From Verrucomicrobiota bacterium (GTDB lineage Bacteria; Verrucomicrobiota; Verrucomicrobiia; Limisphaerales; UBA9464): a stretch of DNA of 64,000 bases. Made by a program: the position numbers and the translations under genes. Below the pieces are notes generated by a model. It did no database searches and was not told the origin of the DNA. It worked only from the letters and a program-made list of their open reading frames with translations. This document shows positions 32,307-41,042 of this stretch, in pieces (within the stretch, counting starts at the first letter, position 1; each line of letters starts with the position of its first letter). The stretch covers positions 56,751 through 120,750 of the forward strand of contig JAFLEF010000019.1 in assembly GCA_017309115.1 (NCBI GenBank). Direction: 5' to 3'.

Positions 32307-34298
32307 ATGAGTCGCTATCTCGACATGGTGGATCACCCGTCTCACGTCCGGAAACTGACCCCGGACCAACTGACCGAGCTCGCCGCGGAGATCCGCCAGG
32401 AGCTAATCACGAAACTGGCCAAGAATGGCGGACATTTGGGCCCGAATCTGGGGGTGGTCGAGCTGACCATCGCCTTGCATCGGTGCTTTGAAACGCCCCG
32501 GGACAAGTTTGTCTGGGACGTCAGCCACCAAGTCTATGTCCACAAACTGCTAACGGGGCGGAAGGACCGGTTTCACACCATTCGCACGACAGACGGACTG
32601 AACGGGTTTGCCCTGCGGACCGAGAGTGAACACGACTGTTACGGGGCGGGGCATGCGGGCACGGCGCTGTCGGCGGCGCTGGGCATGTGTGCGGCTCGCG
32701 ATCAACGGGGAGGAACCGAGAACGTGGTTTGCGTATTCGGCGATGCCGCGCTCACGAATGGAATTTCGTTCGAAGCGCTTAACAACATCGCGGGAACCAC
32801 CAAGCGGTTCATCGGCATCCTGAACGACAATGAGTGGTCCATCGCCAAGAATGTCGGCGCGATTGCCACCTACCTCGGCAAACTCACGACCAATCCCCGT
32901 TACAACAAGCTGCGGGACGACTTTGGTCACTGGCTGAAGAAGCTGCCCCAAGGCGAGGTGGTTTCCATGCTGGGCCAAAAAGCGGAGGAGGCCATCAAGG
33001 GTGCCGCCAACTCCCTGGGATTGCAGCAGAACGGTTCCTCGGTGGATGCCGACGGTCGGGGTGGCCATGGCTCGGCGTTGTTGTTTGAGGAGTTTGGCAT
33101 TCGCTATCTGGGTCCGATTGACGGCCACAACTTGCCGCAATTGATCAGTACGCTCGAATTCGCCAAGACCTGTAACGAGCCGGTGGTAATCCACATTTTG
33201 ACCCAAAAGGGGCGGGGCTTCGAAGCCGCGCTCAAACAACCGGAGAAGTTCCACGGTCTGGGACCCTACGATGTCCAGACGGGTCAGACTCCCTCGCCCA
33301 AGCCGGGCGCGCCCCCGATGTGGCAGGACGCGTTTGGCCGGACCATGGTCAAACTCTGTGCCCAGAACAAAAATGTCGTGGGCATCACCGCGGCCATGCC
33401 GACTGGAACGAGTCTCAAGCTGCTCGATCAGGCGTTCCCCAAACAATACTACGACGTCGGGATTGCCGAGGAACATGCGGTCATCTTTGCCGCGGGTATG
33501 GCGACTATGGGCTTCCATCCGGTCGTCGCCATTTACAGCACCTTCTTGCAGCGGGCCTATGACTGCATTCATCACGATGTGTGTTTGCAGGACCTGCCGG
33601 TCATCTTCTGCATGGACCGGGCGGGTCTGAGTGCGAATGACGGGCCGACTCATCATGGGTTGTTCGACATCTCGTACCTGCGCTGTTTGCCGAACCTGAT
33701 CGGCATGGCCCCGTCCAATGAGGATGAGCTCCAGGACATGATGTTCACAGCGACCTTCCAATCGCACCCGGTGGCCATTCGGTATCCTCGGGGCAATGCC
33801 GAAGGGGTTCCGATGAAGGAGCAACCGGCGGTGCTCGAAATTGGTAAAGCCGAGGTCGTTCGGCACTTCGCTGGAACTCCGGGTATGCTCAAGGCGGCTT
33901 TGTTTGGATTAGGCCCCATGCTTCGTCTTGCTTTGGAAGCCGCCGATCGGCTCGCGGCGGAAGGGTGGGATGTCGCGGTCATCAATCCCCGGTTCTTCAA
34001 ACCCCTGGATCGGCAGATTCACGAATACTACGCCCAGACGGCGGATGTCGTGGCGACGATCGAAGATCACGTGGCCATGGGAGGCTATGGGTCGGCGGTC
34101 TTGGAATGCTTGAACGAGGCAGAAATCCCGACCCCAATCGTGCGAATTGCTTGGCCGGACGTGTTCGTCGAGCACGCCAGTTCGGTTGATTATCTCCGCC
34201 AGAAGCACGGGTTAACGGTGGATCGTTTGGTCAAAGAAGTGATGGCCCGCGGCACCAAGGGGCATAGATTCCAAGATCGGATGGCGGCAGTATCGTGA
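32307..34298 (+). CDS. dxs: 1-deoxy-D-xylulose-5-phosphate synthase
   Basis: This protein has 663 residues from the ATG at 32307 (MSRYLDMVDHPSHVRKL), the usual start; the frame is open to a GTG at 32250. Thiamine diphosphate signatures include the early HLGPNLGVVELTIALH, FGDAALTNGISFEALNNI and NDNEWSIAKNVGAI; the transketolase half has VGIAEEHAVIFAAGMATMGF, DRAGLSANDGPTHHG and the C-terminal domain with VATIEDHVAMGGYGS. The enzyme condenses pyruvate and glyceraldehyde 3-phosphate, the first step of the MEP isoprenoid pathway. A hopanoid-type gene (hpnH) lies 1.8 kb downstream, a plausible consumer of the isoprenoids. Residues between the first two halves contain a short Gly/Asp-rich insertion (VDADGRGGHG). 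Confidence 0.95.
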   Translation: MSRYLDMVDHPSHVRKLTPDQLTELAAEIRQELITKLAKNGGHLGPNLGVVELTIALHRCFETPRDKFVWDVSHQVYVHKLLTGRKDRFHTIRTTDGLNGFALRTESEHDCYGAGHAGTALSAALGMCAARDQRGGTENVVCVFGDAALTNGISFEALNNIAGTTKRFIGILNDNEWSIAKNVGAIATYLGKLTTNPRYNKLRDDFGHWLKKLPQGEVVSMLGQKAEEAIKGAANSLGLQQNGSSVDADGRGGHGSALLFEEFGIRYLGPIDGHNLPQLISTLEFAKTCNEPVVIHILTQKGRGFEAALKQPEKFHGLGPYDVQTGQTPSPKPGAPPMWQDAFGRTMVKLCAQNKNVVGITAAMPTGTSLKLLDQAFPKQYYDVGIAEEHAVIFAAGMATMGFHPVVAIYSTFLQRAYDCIHHDVCLQDLPVIFCMDRAGLSANDGPTHHGLFDISYLRCLPNLIGMAPSNEDELQDMMFTATFQSHPVAIRYPRGNAEGVPMKEQPAVLEIGKAEVVRHFAGTPGMLKAALFGLGPMLRLALEAADRLAAEGWDVAVINPRFFKPLDRQIHEYYAQTADVVATIEDHVAMGGYGSAVLECLNEAEIPTPIVRIAWPDVFVEHASSVDYLRQKHGLTVDRLVKEVMARGTKGHRFQDRMAAVS

Positions 34299-34328
34299 TT
34301 TTGCTCCGGATTTGAGACAGAGTGTGAC

Positions 34329-34362
34329 GGCCCGGGTGAACTTCGCCCGGGCCTGACTCTTT
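34329..34362 (+). terminator. Rho-independent terminator of dxs
   Basis: An 8-bp G+C stem (GGCCCGGG / CCCGGGCC) closes a 9-nt loop and is followed by TGACTCTTTT, about 30 nt after the dxs stop. Confidence 0.75.
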
Positions 34363-34560
34363 TCAGGGATTGAGCTCTGAACAAGAGATGACTGAATTGT
34401 CAGCGAATGCTGACGTCCCACAGTGGTTGATTGGTCCACCGGTTGGCTTCGGTCGTGCTAGTCTTTGAAGCAACTTTCGTCTGACCGCTTGACGATCGTC
34501 CGAAGAAAGATCGTTGCCAAAGTTGAACGAAGCGTCCGGATAGCGGTTCCAACGCGCAAA

Positions 34561-34566
34561 TATAAT
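34561..34566 (+). promoter_or_regulatory. Perfect TATAAT box next to the sigma-factor ATG
   Basis: TATAAT ends 5 nt before the ATG at 34572. No good TTGACA-like box sits 16-18 nt upstream. If it is a working -10, the transcript would begin at or next to the ATG. Confidence 0.4.
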
Positions 34567-34571
34567 AGACC

Positions 34572-35705
34572 ATGAAGGCGAATCTGAATGTGGCGAAGTC
34601 GGCACCGAAGACCCGTCGGGAATCCCGACCGGGCGTGACGTCCAACCGGCGTCCGGTGTCAGCGAAAACGCCCCTGCGCGGGGTGCGACCCAGCGGGAGC
34701 CGACATGGTTCGGTCCGCGGCGCGGCTCGGCAGAAGGCGGAAGCGACCCCAACCCTTTCCTTGATTCCCGATCAGGCGGGTCAGGCTGAGGTGGCGCGCA
34801 TCGCGCTCACTCCGGTGACCGAGGTCCCTCGGCTCCAGCCCGACGCTCAGCCGGAACGGATTCAGCCTCGGTGGGATGAGAATTCCTCCCTTAGGCTTTA
34901 TCTGCGGGAAGCGGTGGAGACCCCGTTATTGACTCCCGCTCAGGAGGTTGAGTTGGCTCATCGGGTTCAGGCTGGAGACGCCTCGGCGCGGGAACACATG
35001 ATCAAGGCCAACCTTCGGTTGGTCGTGAAAATTGCCCGGGAATATGAAGATTACGGATTGCCGCTGCTGGATTTGGTCAACGAAGGCAATATTGGTCTGA
35101 TGCGGGCGGTGGAGCGGTTTGATCCAACCAAGGGGGCCAAACTTTCCACGTATGCGGCCTGGTGGATCAAGCAATCGATCAAGCGCGCGCTGTCGAATCA
35201 GGTGAAGGCGATTCGATTACCGATCCATCTGGTGCAGCAAATCGCCCAACTGCGACGGGCGGAGACGGCATTTGAAGCTCGCCATGGTCGGCCTCCTCGG
35301 GACTCTGAGTTGGCGGTGGTGCTGAATGTAAGTGAGGATGACATTCTGCATTGGCGTGAAAGCGCCACGGTGGGAACGACCTCCCTCGAGGCGCCGCTGG
35401 GCAATGACCCGGATGCCGGCCGGGTGGCGGACTTGGTTCCGGATGAGAATGCCCTGATGCCCTGGAGTTCGGTGAGTGAGGAAACGAATGCGGAACTGAT
35501 TCGTGAACTCGTCGGGACGCTGAATCCGCGGGAACAGAAGATCCTGAAGGAGCGGTTTGCCCTGGAAGGGGGAGAGCCGCGGACTTTGGAAGAGATCGGA
35601 GTGGATTTTGGGCTGACTCGGGAACGGATTCGGCAATTGGAAGCTGCGGCGTTGCGGAAATTGCGGGACCGGATCGAGAGCCGCGAGCGGTTAAAGACTG
35701 CTTGA
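34572..35705 (+). CDS. Primary-type sigma-70 factor (RpoD/SigA family)
   Basis: This protein has 377 residues. Residues 1-95 are basic and low-complexity and lack a region 1.1. Region 1.2 begins at SSLRLYLREAVETPLLTP, region 2 with HMIKANLRLVVKIAREYE, LLDLVNEGNIGLMRAVERFDPTKG and AKLSTYAAWWIKQSIKRAL, region 3 around LRRAETAFEARHGRPPRDSEL, and region 4 ends with LNPREQKILKERFAL and RTLEEIGVDFGLTRERIRQLEAAALRKLR. This is a group 1 or group 2 sigma factor of the SigA/RpoS-like size class; the absence of a non-conserved region and the short N-terminus favour a SigA-like or RpoS-like alternative. Without a genome search I cannot tell whether another rpoD exists. It stands in its own transcription unit between two terminators. 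Confidence 0.9.
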   Translation: MKANLNVAKSAPKTRRESRPGVTSNRRPVSAKTPLRGVRPSGSRHGSVRGAARQKAEATPTLSLIPDQAGQAEVARIALTPVTEVPRLQPDAQPERIQPRWDENSSLRLYLREAVETPLLTPAQEVELAHRVQAGDASAREHMIKANLRLVVKIAREYEDYGLPLLDLVNEGNIGLMRAVERFDPTKGAKLSTYAAWWIKQSIKRALSNQVKAIRLPIHLVQQIAQLRRAETAFEARHGRPPRDSELAVVLNVSEDDILHWRESATVGTTSLEAPLGNDPDAGRVADLVPDENALMPWSSVSEETNAELIRELVGTLNPREQKILKERFALEGGEPRTLEEIGVDFGLTRERIRQLEAAALRKLRDRIESRERLKTA

Positions 35706-35721
35706 TTCGCCAAGCCTGTTT

Positions 35722-35762
35722 GGGACGACCGCGATCCGAAAGGGTGGCGGTCGTTCCATTTT
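35722..35762 (+). terminator. Terminator after the sigma factor gene
   Basis: A 10-bp stem (GGACGACCGC / GCGGTCGTTCC with one bulged T) is followed by ATTTT, about 20 nt after the stop. Confidence 0.65.
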
Positions 35763-35867
35763 GGCGGGGTATTGCGGGTTGGGGCTCTGCATTACCCTGC
35801 ATCAACCTTCGGGATATCGTGATTTCACTGGCGCATCGGGGGCGGTGGGGCCTACTCTTGCAAGCGA

Positions 35868-36050
35868 ATGAGCAACCGGAAATGGCTGTCCCTCCTGACC
35901 CTTTTGGGTGGGCTTTTTCTATTGTCAGGCTGTGGAGGAATTCAGGGCAGTCATAGCGTTTCGCCGGCGTCATTTTTGATTCCCGGGCTAAGCAGCCGAT
36001 CAGGTCCGCAGGCTGATGTGGCTACCAATTCCGAATCTCTTCATCCTTAA
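35868..36050 (+). CDS. Small lipoprotein upstream of hpnH
   Basis: This 60-residue protein has a clear lipoprotein signal peptide: MSNRKWLSLLTLLGGLFLLSGC, with the lipobox LSGC and acylation Cys at residue 22. Only 38 mature residues follow (GGIQGSHSVSPASFLIPG...). It is probably an outer-membrane or periplasmic-side anchored peptide; the residues after the Cys are GGIQ, not Asp, so no inner-membrane retention signal is seen. It ends 9 nt before the hpnH ATG, so it is likely co-transcribed with it. No function is known to me; entericidin-like or spacer lipoproteins have a similar size. Confidence 0.65.
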   Translation: MSNRKWLSLLTLLGGLFLLSGCGGIQGSHSVSPASFLIPGLSSRSGPQADVATNSESLHP

Positions 36051-36059
36051 TTCTTTACC

Positions 36060-37475
36060 ATGCGTTTTCCGCTCGCGCTGACGACCAAGATTGCCAAACA
36101 CATTGTCGGTCACCGGCTCCGAGGCACCCCGAAGTTTGCGATGGTGCTGCAGTTGGAGCCGCTGCATACCTGCAATTTGACTTGTACCGGATGCGGTCGC
36201 ATTCGGGAGTATTCCACCAGCCTCAAGGACATGGTTCCTTTGGAGCAGTGCCTCGCCGCGGCGGCGGAGTGCAATGCGCCCATGGTTTCGGTCTGTGGTG
36301 GCGAGCCGCTGATTTATCCGAAGATTGAGGAATTGGTCGCCGGATTGAGGGAGCAGGGGCGGATCATCTACATCTGCACCAATGGTGTCTTCATGCGGAA
36401 GAAGATGCGGGAATACATGGCGGCGCACTACGGGCCGTCCCTGGAACCCCAATTGGTTCAACTGGTCAAGGAAGGCCTCGTGACGGAGAAGGAGGCGGAC
36501 GTCATTCGCAAGCCCGACGAGGCGGCGCGAAAGAAGGTTACGATCGGTCCGAGCAAGTGGCACTATTGGAACGTCCACGTGGACGGGTTGGAATACACTC
36601 ACGACCTCATTGTCGAGCGGGAAGGGGTCTTCAAGGAATGTGTGGCCGCAATCAAGATGGCCAAGATCCTCGGGTACCAAGTGGCTACCAACACCACGGT
36701 TTATCGCGAAACCGATCCGGGTGAATTGGAAGACATGTTCCGGTTCCTCAGTTCCTTGGAATGCGATGGGCACACCATTTCTCCGGGCTACGACTACGAT
36801 GCGGCCAAGAAGGACATGGTGAAGCGGTTGGGACGGGATCCCAAGGAGTTCTTCCTGACCCGCGAACTCACCCGTCAAAAGTTCAAGGACATTGAGCGCT
36901 GGGGGCAGATGTTCACCATCTTTGGAACGCCAGTCTATCAGGAGTTCCTGGCGGGCAAGCGGGAACTGACCTGCACGGCTTGGGCGATTCCCACTTATAA
37001 CGTGCGCGGTTGGAAGGCGCCCTGTTACCTGATGACGGATGGGCACTATCCCACCTATCAGGAGATGCTCGACAAGGTCGCCTGGGACAAATACGGCGTG
37101 GTCGACGGGGTGGCCCGTGATTCCCGCTGCGAGAACTGCATGGTTCACTGCGGCTACGATCCGAGTGGCGCGTTGAGCAATAAGCCGCGGGACACGTGGC
37201 TGAATTTCAAATACAACTTCCTGCCGCGCCCGGCGCCGATTCCCTCGACTCCCGAACTCGCGGTCAAAGCGTTCAACGGAGCGTCCATCGGCAAGGGCCA
37301 TTTGGCGGAAGCCAAGGCGGCCGTCAGCAAGGAACTCGGCGGTGCCAAGTCGGTTTACCAACGCAATGGGCACCACGACCACGCGGGAACCGATGCAGGC
37401 AGCGCCCCCACCCAACGGGACGAACTACTTCAAAAAATCCGCGAGGGTCAGAAGATTGAGGTCAAGTCGGAGTAA
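36060..37475 (+). CDS. hpnH: HpnH-type radical SAM protein (adenosyl-hopene transferase family)
   Basis: This protein has 471 residues. The radical SAM cluster motif is C38-x3-C42-x2-C45 in LHTCNLTCTGCGRI, followed by VSVCGGEPLIYPKIEELVAGL and YICTNGVFM. HpnH-specific stretches include FPLALTTKIAKHIVGHRL, VHVDGLEYTHDLIVEREGVF, TISPGYDYDAAKK and a C-terminal DUF3463-like part with AWAIPTYNVRGWKAPCYLM and a second cysteine set (SRCENCMVHCGYDPSG). In known systems HpnH joins a 5'-deoxyadenosyl radical to diploptene to make extended hopanoids. Compared with typical HpnH there is an insertion at about residues 128-165 and an Ala-rich tail of about 60 residues. A perfect terminator follows. No squalene-hopene cyclase is visible in the window, so the hopanoid role is inferred from homology. 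Confidence 0.82.
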   Translation: MRFPLALTTKIAKHIVGHRLRGTPKFAMVLQLEPLHTCNLTCTGCGRIREYSTSLKDMVPLEQCLAAAAECNAPMVSVCGGEPLIYPKIEELVAGLREQGRIIYICTNGVFMRKKMREYMAAHYGPSLEPQLVQLVKEGLVTEKEADVIRKPDEAARKKVTIGPSKWHYWNVHVDGLEYTHDLIVEREGVFKECVAAIKMAKILGYQVATNTTVYRETDPGELEDMFRFLSSLECDGHTISPGYDYDAAKKDMVKRLGRDPKEFFLTRELTRQKFKDIERWGQMFTIFGTPVYQEFLAGKRELTCTAWAIPTYNVRGWKAPCYLMTDGHYPTYQEMLDKVAWDKYGVVDGVARDSRCENCMVHCGYDPSGALSNKPRDTWLNFKYNFLPRPAPIPSTPELAVKAFNGASIGKGHLAEAKAAVSKELGGAKSVYQRNGHHDHAGTDAGSAPTQRDELLQKIREGQKIEVKSE

Positions 37476-37498
37476 TCTCCTCTTTGACTGAGTCACCA

Positions 37499-37528
37499 AG
37501 GCCGGGCTTGAGCCCGGCCTTTTTCGTT
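37499..37528 (+). terminator. Rho-independent terminator of hpnH
   Basis: A perfect 9-bp stem (AGGCCGGGC / GCCCGGCCT) with a TTGA loop runs into TTTTTCGTTT. It is the best terminator in the window. Confidence 0.92.
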
Positions 37529-37588
37529 TCCACTCCTCCGGAACCACAGTCGCACTCGCGAATCGAAGCGGCTTCGCTAGGTTCGCCC

Positions 37589-40309
37589 ATGATCCATCGG
37601 AGCTTGTGGGGCTCATTGCTGGTGGTCCTGACCTGTCAGGCCCAGTCCCTCACCACATTTCGGTTGCCGCAACCGACCTCCTTCCTCCCGGAGTTCTCGG
37701 GCGGGCGGGTGGCACGTGCTCAGGTGCCGGTCGCGGAACTCAACGCGCGTCTAGAGGATGCGCCAGACGAAGTTTGGACGTTTTCGGATCGTGTTGCGCT
37801 TCGACTTCGTCCGGAAGTTTCAGTCGATTCCGTGCTCGCGGGTCGCGCCCTGACGGTGGATCGAAGTTTGGGTTCCGGGTTGTTCGTGCTTCAGGGACCT
37901 GATGCCGTTACCGCGTGGACTGAGGCTGAAGCCCTCGCCCAATTGCCCGAGGTGGAAGCGGCTTATCCTATTCCCTCAGCACCCAAGGGTTCTTCCGACC
38001 AATACGCGGTGGCCCCTCGGGACGAACTGTTTCGCACGCGGGTGACAACGCCCGAGTGCGAGGTCGCTCCCGGGGTGATCGTCCCAGGGCAAACCGTGAC
38101 GGGTCAGTGGTACCTCGAGAATCGGGATCCGCTGACCGGCGCAGAACTGGGAGTGGATATCAACATCCGTCCGGCGTGGGCGCACACGCGTGGAGCTGGA
38201 GTGACCGTGGCCGTGGCGGATACGGGAATTGAGACAGCGCATCAGGATCTTCAACCGGCTCTGTCCGGGGCTCCTCACTTCAACTTTGCCACGAGGACCG
38301 CCGATGGCAGTCCCAATCGTCGTGAGTCGGGAGGGGCGCATGGTACTTCGGCAGCGGGATTGATCGCGGCGACGGCCAATAACCGCATTGGTATGAGCGG
38401 AGTGGCGCCGGAAGCGAAGACTGCGGCCTGGGTGATTTACGACTCCAACGGACGCTCGGTAACGACGGAACGGATTGGGGACATGTTTCGGTACGCTTCC
38501 AACTCGGTCGCCGTGCAGAATCACAGCTGGGGTCCAACTGGATCCCGCCAACGCGGACCGGATGCCTTGGAGGATGCGGGACTGGAGTCCGCGTGGACCC
38601 AGGGAAGAAACGGGCTGGGAACGGTGATGGTCTTCGCCGCCGGTAATGATCGGGCCACTGGTTCCTACGCCAACGACAACGGATTCGCCAGTGATCCTCG
38701 GGTGGTGGGCGTCACCGGCGTCACGGCCACCGGACGCGCCACTGCGGCGAGTGAACCCGGGGCTTCCATCTTGGTGGCAGCGCCGACCGGGGATGACGAA
38801 TCCGGGGGAATCTTCACCACCGACCTGGCGGGCACAGACGGCGCCAACTTCATCAACTTCTGTCCGCCGTTTGAATACCTGTCGGACTTCCGTTGGGGCC
38901 TGCTCGGATTCAAACACACCTCGGCAGCGGCCCCATTGGTGTCCGGGATCGCGGCCCTCACACTTTCGGTGAATCCGACGCTGACGGCGCGGGATGTGCA
39001 CCAGATCCTCCTGCTCTCAAGTCAGCCGCGAGATCTCGCTGATCCGGACCTTAAGACCAACGGAGCGGGCCTGAGAGTCAGTCACAATGTCGGATTTGGT
39101 GTGGTGGATGCCGGTGAGGCCGTTCGATTGGCCCAACACTGGAGCAATCGGCCGCCGGCGCAGCGGTTGCAGGCTTCGTTTCCGGGGACGTTGCCGCTGG
39201 CAATTCCTGAGGGTGGCTATCGGGTCGAGGTGACAGGGGACCAGATTCCGTCCGAGCTTGCCTTCATTTCGGGGATTCCCGGATTGGGAATTCAACCGGA
39301 TCAACCGCAGGAACCCCGACCTCTGGTTCACTTGGGGAGAGCCACGACAGTTCCGACCGAGCGCTTGGACGGCAAGGGTGCCTTGATTGAACGGGGAGAC
39401 ATTCTCTACGACCAGAAGCTGGCCAATGCTGCGGCCGCCGGCGCGTCCTTCGCTATCGTTTACAATCTGGAGACAGCGGAAGCCGGATCCTGCCCAGGGG
39501 GCGATCAGCTGTGTGTTCCCGTCCTCACGGATTTCTCCGCGATCCCGGTGATCTTTATCGGGCGCACGCCGGGGTTGGCCTTGTTGAATCTCATTCAGAC
39601 TAATCCTTCAGCCCGGGTGCGCCTGGCCTTGAACGGAGCACAGGTATCCGTACCCGTGTCGGCTTCGCTGCAGTGTGAGCGGGTCGGAGTTCGGGTGAAG
39701 TCTGATTTCAGTGTGCGAGGCGACCTCCGCATCACACTCACCTCGCCTTCGGGCACCACTAGTATCCTCCAACGCTACAACGGGGATACTGGGCGAGGAC
39801 CAGTCGATTGGACCTACTGGAGCACGCACCATTACTTCGAACCCTCCGCCGGGACATGGACGCTGACATTGACGGACCAAGCCCCAGGTGAAGGCACGGG
39901 GAACCTGCTCGAGGCAACGCTGATTCTGGAAGGAGTACCGATCAACGATACCGACCGGGATGGGCTGGATGATTCCTGGGAGCAGGCATGGTTGGCGACG
40001 AGGTCGTATGGGCCGACCGATGATCCCGACCGAGATGGCTATTCGGTTCTTCGTGAGTCGCTCGAGGGCAGTCATCCCTTGGTGGATGAACGGTCACGGA
40101 CCCCGGATGTGGGCTTCTTCAACGACTCGCTGGTCCGGGTCAGTTGGCCGGGGCAGTCGGGCGAACCGTTCCAACTCCGGTCCGGCTCCCGACCGGGAGT
40201 CTGGGATACGACGACGTCGGTTCTGGGGCGGTTTCCCGTGACGGCTACGATCCTGCCTGGCCCGGCTGCAACGCAGGGATTTTTCCAAGTGAATGGTTGG
40301 GAGGATTGA
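37589..40309 (+). CDS. Secreted kexin/subtilisin-family serine protease with PA and P domains
   Basis: This protein has 906 residues from the ATG at 37589, giving a signal peptide (SLWGSLLVVLTCQAQ). An N-terminal propeptide precedes the S8 catalytic domain: Asp211 in VAVADTGIETAH, His251 in GGAHGTSAAG and Ser445 in KHTSAAAPLVSG, in the correct order, with the kexin-like HSWGPTG oxyanion region. Later come a PA-like insert (about 600-690), a proprotein-convertase P domain at about 710-790 (RVGVRVKSDFSVRGDLRITL, GTWTLTLTDQAPGEGTG), a calcium-binding thrombospondin-3-like stretch (DTDRDGLDDSWE, DPDRDGYS) and the C-terminal module ending GFFQVNGWED. It is an exported endopeptidase, probably acting at the surface. 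There is no cell-wall sorting signal. Confidence 0.92.
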   Translation: MIHRSLWGSLLVVLTCQAQSLTTFRLPQPTSFLPEFSGGRVARAQVPVAELNARLEDAPDEVWTFSDRVALRLRPEVSVDSVLAGRALTVDRSLGSGLFVLQGPDAVTAWTEAEALAQLPEVEAAYPIPSAPKGSSDQYAVAPRDELFRTRVTTPECEVAPGVIVPGQTVTGQWYLENRDPLTGAELGVDINIRPAWAHTRGAGVTVAVADTGIETAHQDLQPALSGAPHFNFATRTADGSPNRRESGGAHGTSAAGLIAATANNRIGMSGVAPEAKTAAWVIYDSNGRSVTTERIGDMFRYASNSVAVQNHSWGPTGSRQRGPDALEDAGLESAWTQGRNGLGTVMVFAAGNDRATGSYANDNGFASDPRVVGVTGVTATGRATAASEPGASILVAAPTGDDESGGIFTTDLAGTDGANFINFCPPFEYLSDFRWGLLGFKHTSAAAPLVSGIAALTLSVNPTLTARDVHQILLLSSQPRDLADPDLKTNGAGLRVSHNVGFGVVDAGEAVRLAQHWSNRPPAQRLQASFPGTLPLAIPEGGYRVEVTGDQIPSELAFISGIPGLGIQPDQPQEPRPLVHLGRATTVPTERLDGKGALIERGDILYDQKLANAAAAGASFAIVYNLETAEAGSCPGGDQLCVPVLTDFSAIPVIFIGRTPGLALLNLIQTNPSARVRLALNGAQVSVPVSASLQCERVGVRVKSDFSVRGDLRITLTSPSGTTSILQRYNGDTGRGPVDWTYWSTHHYFEPSAGTWTLTLTDQAPGEGTGNLLEATLILEGVPINDTDRDGLDDSWEQAWLATRSYGPTDDPDRDGYSVLRESLEGSHPLVDERSRTPDVGFFNDSLVRVSWPGQSGEPFQLRSGSRPGVWDTTTSVLGRFPVTATILPGPAATQGFFQVNGWED

Positions 40310-40318
40310 CCTTCTGCG

Positions 40319-41026
40319 CTACAGGCCGACTTCGGTCGCTTGAATCGGACGCCAGTTCCCGACCTCGAGGTCACCCAAGTCCAGAGCACCGATGCGTTTT
40401 CGGTGCAGGCGAATGACCGGACATCCCTGACTGCCGAACATGCGCTTGACCTGATGGTACCGACCTTCGGTGAGTTCGAGGCGGGCTTGGCGCGGGCCGA
40501 GGAGCTCGAGTCGGGCTGGCTGACAGGGCTTCGGCTCGCCGTCTAAGTGCAGGGTTCCCGAGGCGAAGAGTTCCGTCAGGCCAGGGGGAAGGTCCGCTGC
40601 CACGTCCACTTCATAGAGCTTGGGAACCTTGTGTCGGGGCGAGGTCAACTGGTGAACCCACTCACCTTGATCGGTGAGGAGCAGCAGTCCGGTGGCATCC
40701 TTGTCGAGTCGCCCGATGGACGTGACGGGTGGATTGCGGGAGGACCATTGGAGCGGTAGCCGTTCGTAGATGGTCGGACCATCCCGTTCTTCATGGCTGC
40801 AGGTGAACCCGGCCGGCTTGTGAAACATCACCAGTAATCCATCCGGGAATTCCACCGGTCGGCCATCGACGGCGCACTGATGGACCTCCAACCGTTGGGC
40901 CGGATCCTGAATGGGCTCGCCGCACAGGGTGAGTCTTCCGCGACGAAGCCACGCACGGGCTTCGCTTCGGCTGCAGTAGCCATAACGGGAGAGCAACTGG
41001 TCAGCGCGCAATCGAAGGGGAGTCAT
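40319..41026 (-). CDS. rRNA pseudouridine synthase (RsuA/RluF family)
   Basis: This protein has 235 residues. An S4 RNA-binding domain opens the protein (RADQLLSRYGYCSRSEARAWLRRGRL) and the catalytic domain carries VMFHKPAGFTCSHE, SIGRLDKDATGLLLLTDQG with the catalytic Asp, and the C-terminal GRYHQVKRMFGSQGCPVIRLHRKRIGAL. The size and the short S4-TruB-like layout fit RsuA (16S U516) or RluE/RluF (23S). It isomerises uridine to pseudouridine in rRNA. It lies tail-to-tail with the protease gene (9 nt) and 16 nt downstream of the phosphate transporter, so it may sit on the same transcript as the latter. The precise target base is not decidable here. Confidence 0.9.
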   Translation of the reverse strand: MTPLRLRADQLLSRYGYCSRSEARAWLRRGRLTLCGEPIQDPAQRLEVHQCAVDGRPVEFPDGLLVMFHKPAGFTCSHEERDGPTIYERLPLQWSSRNPPVTSIGRLDKDATGLLLLTDQGEWVHQLTSPRHKVPKLYEVDVAADLPPGLTELFASGTLHLDGEPKPCQPARLELLGPRQARLELTEGRYHQVKRMFGSQGCPVIRLHRKRIGALDLGDLEVGNWRPIQATEVGL

Positions 41027-41042
41027 TCGACCCAGCCTCCAC

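Noticed and set aside
32550-33866. A 438-codon minus-strand frame inside dxs
   Set aside because: The plus strand encodes a complete Dxs with all motifs; the antisense frame is a shadow.
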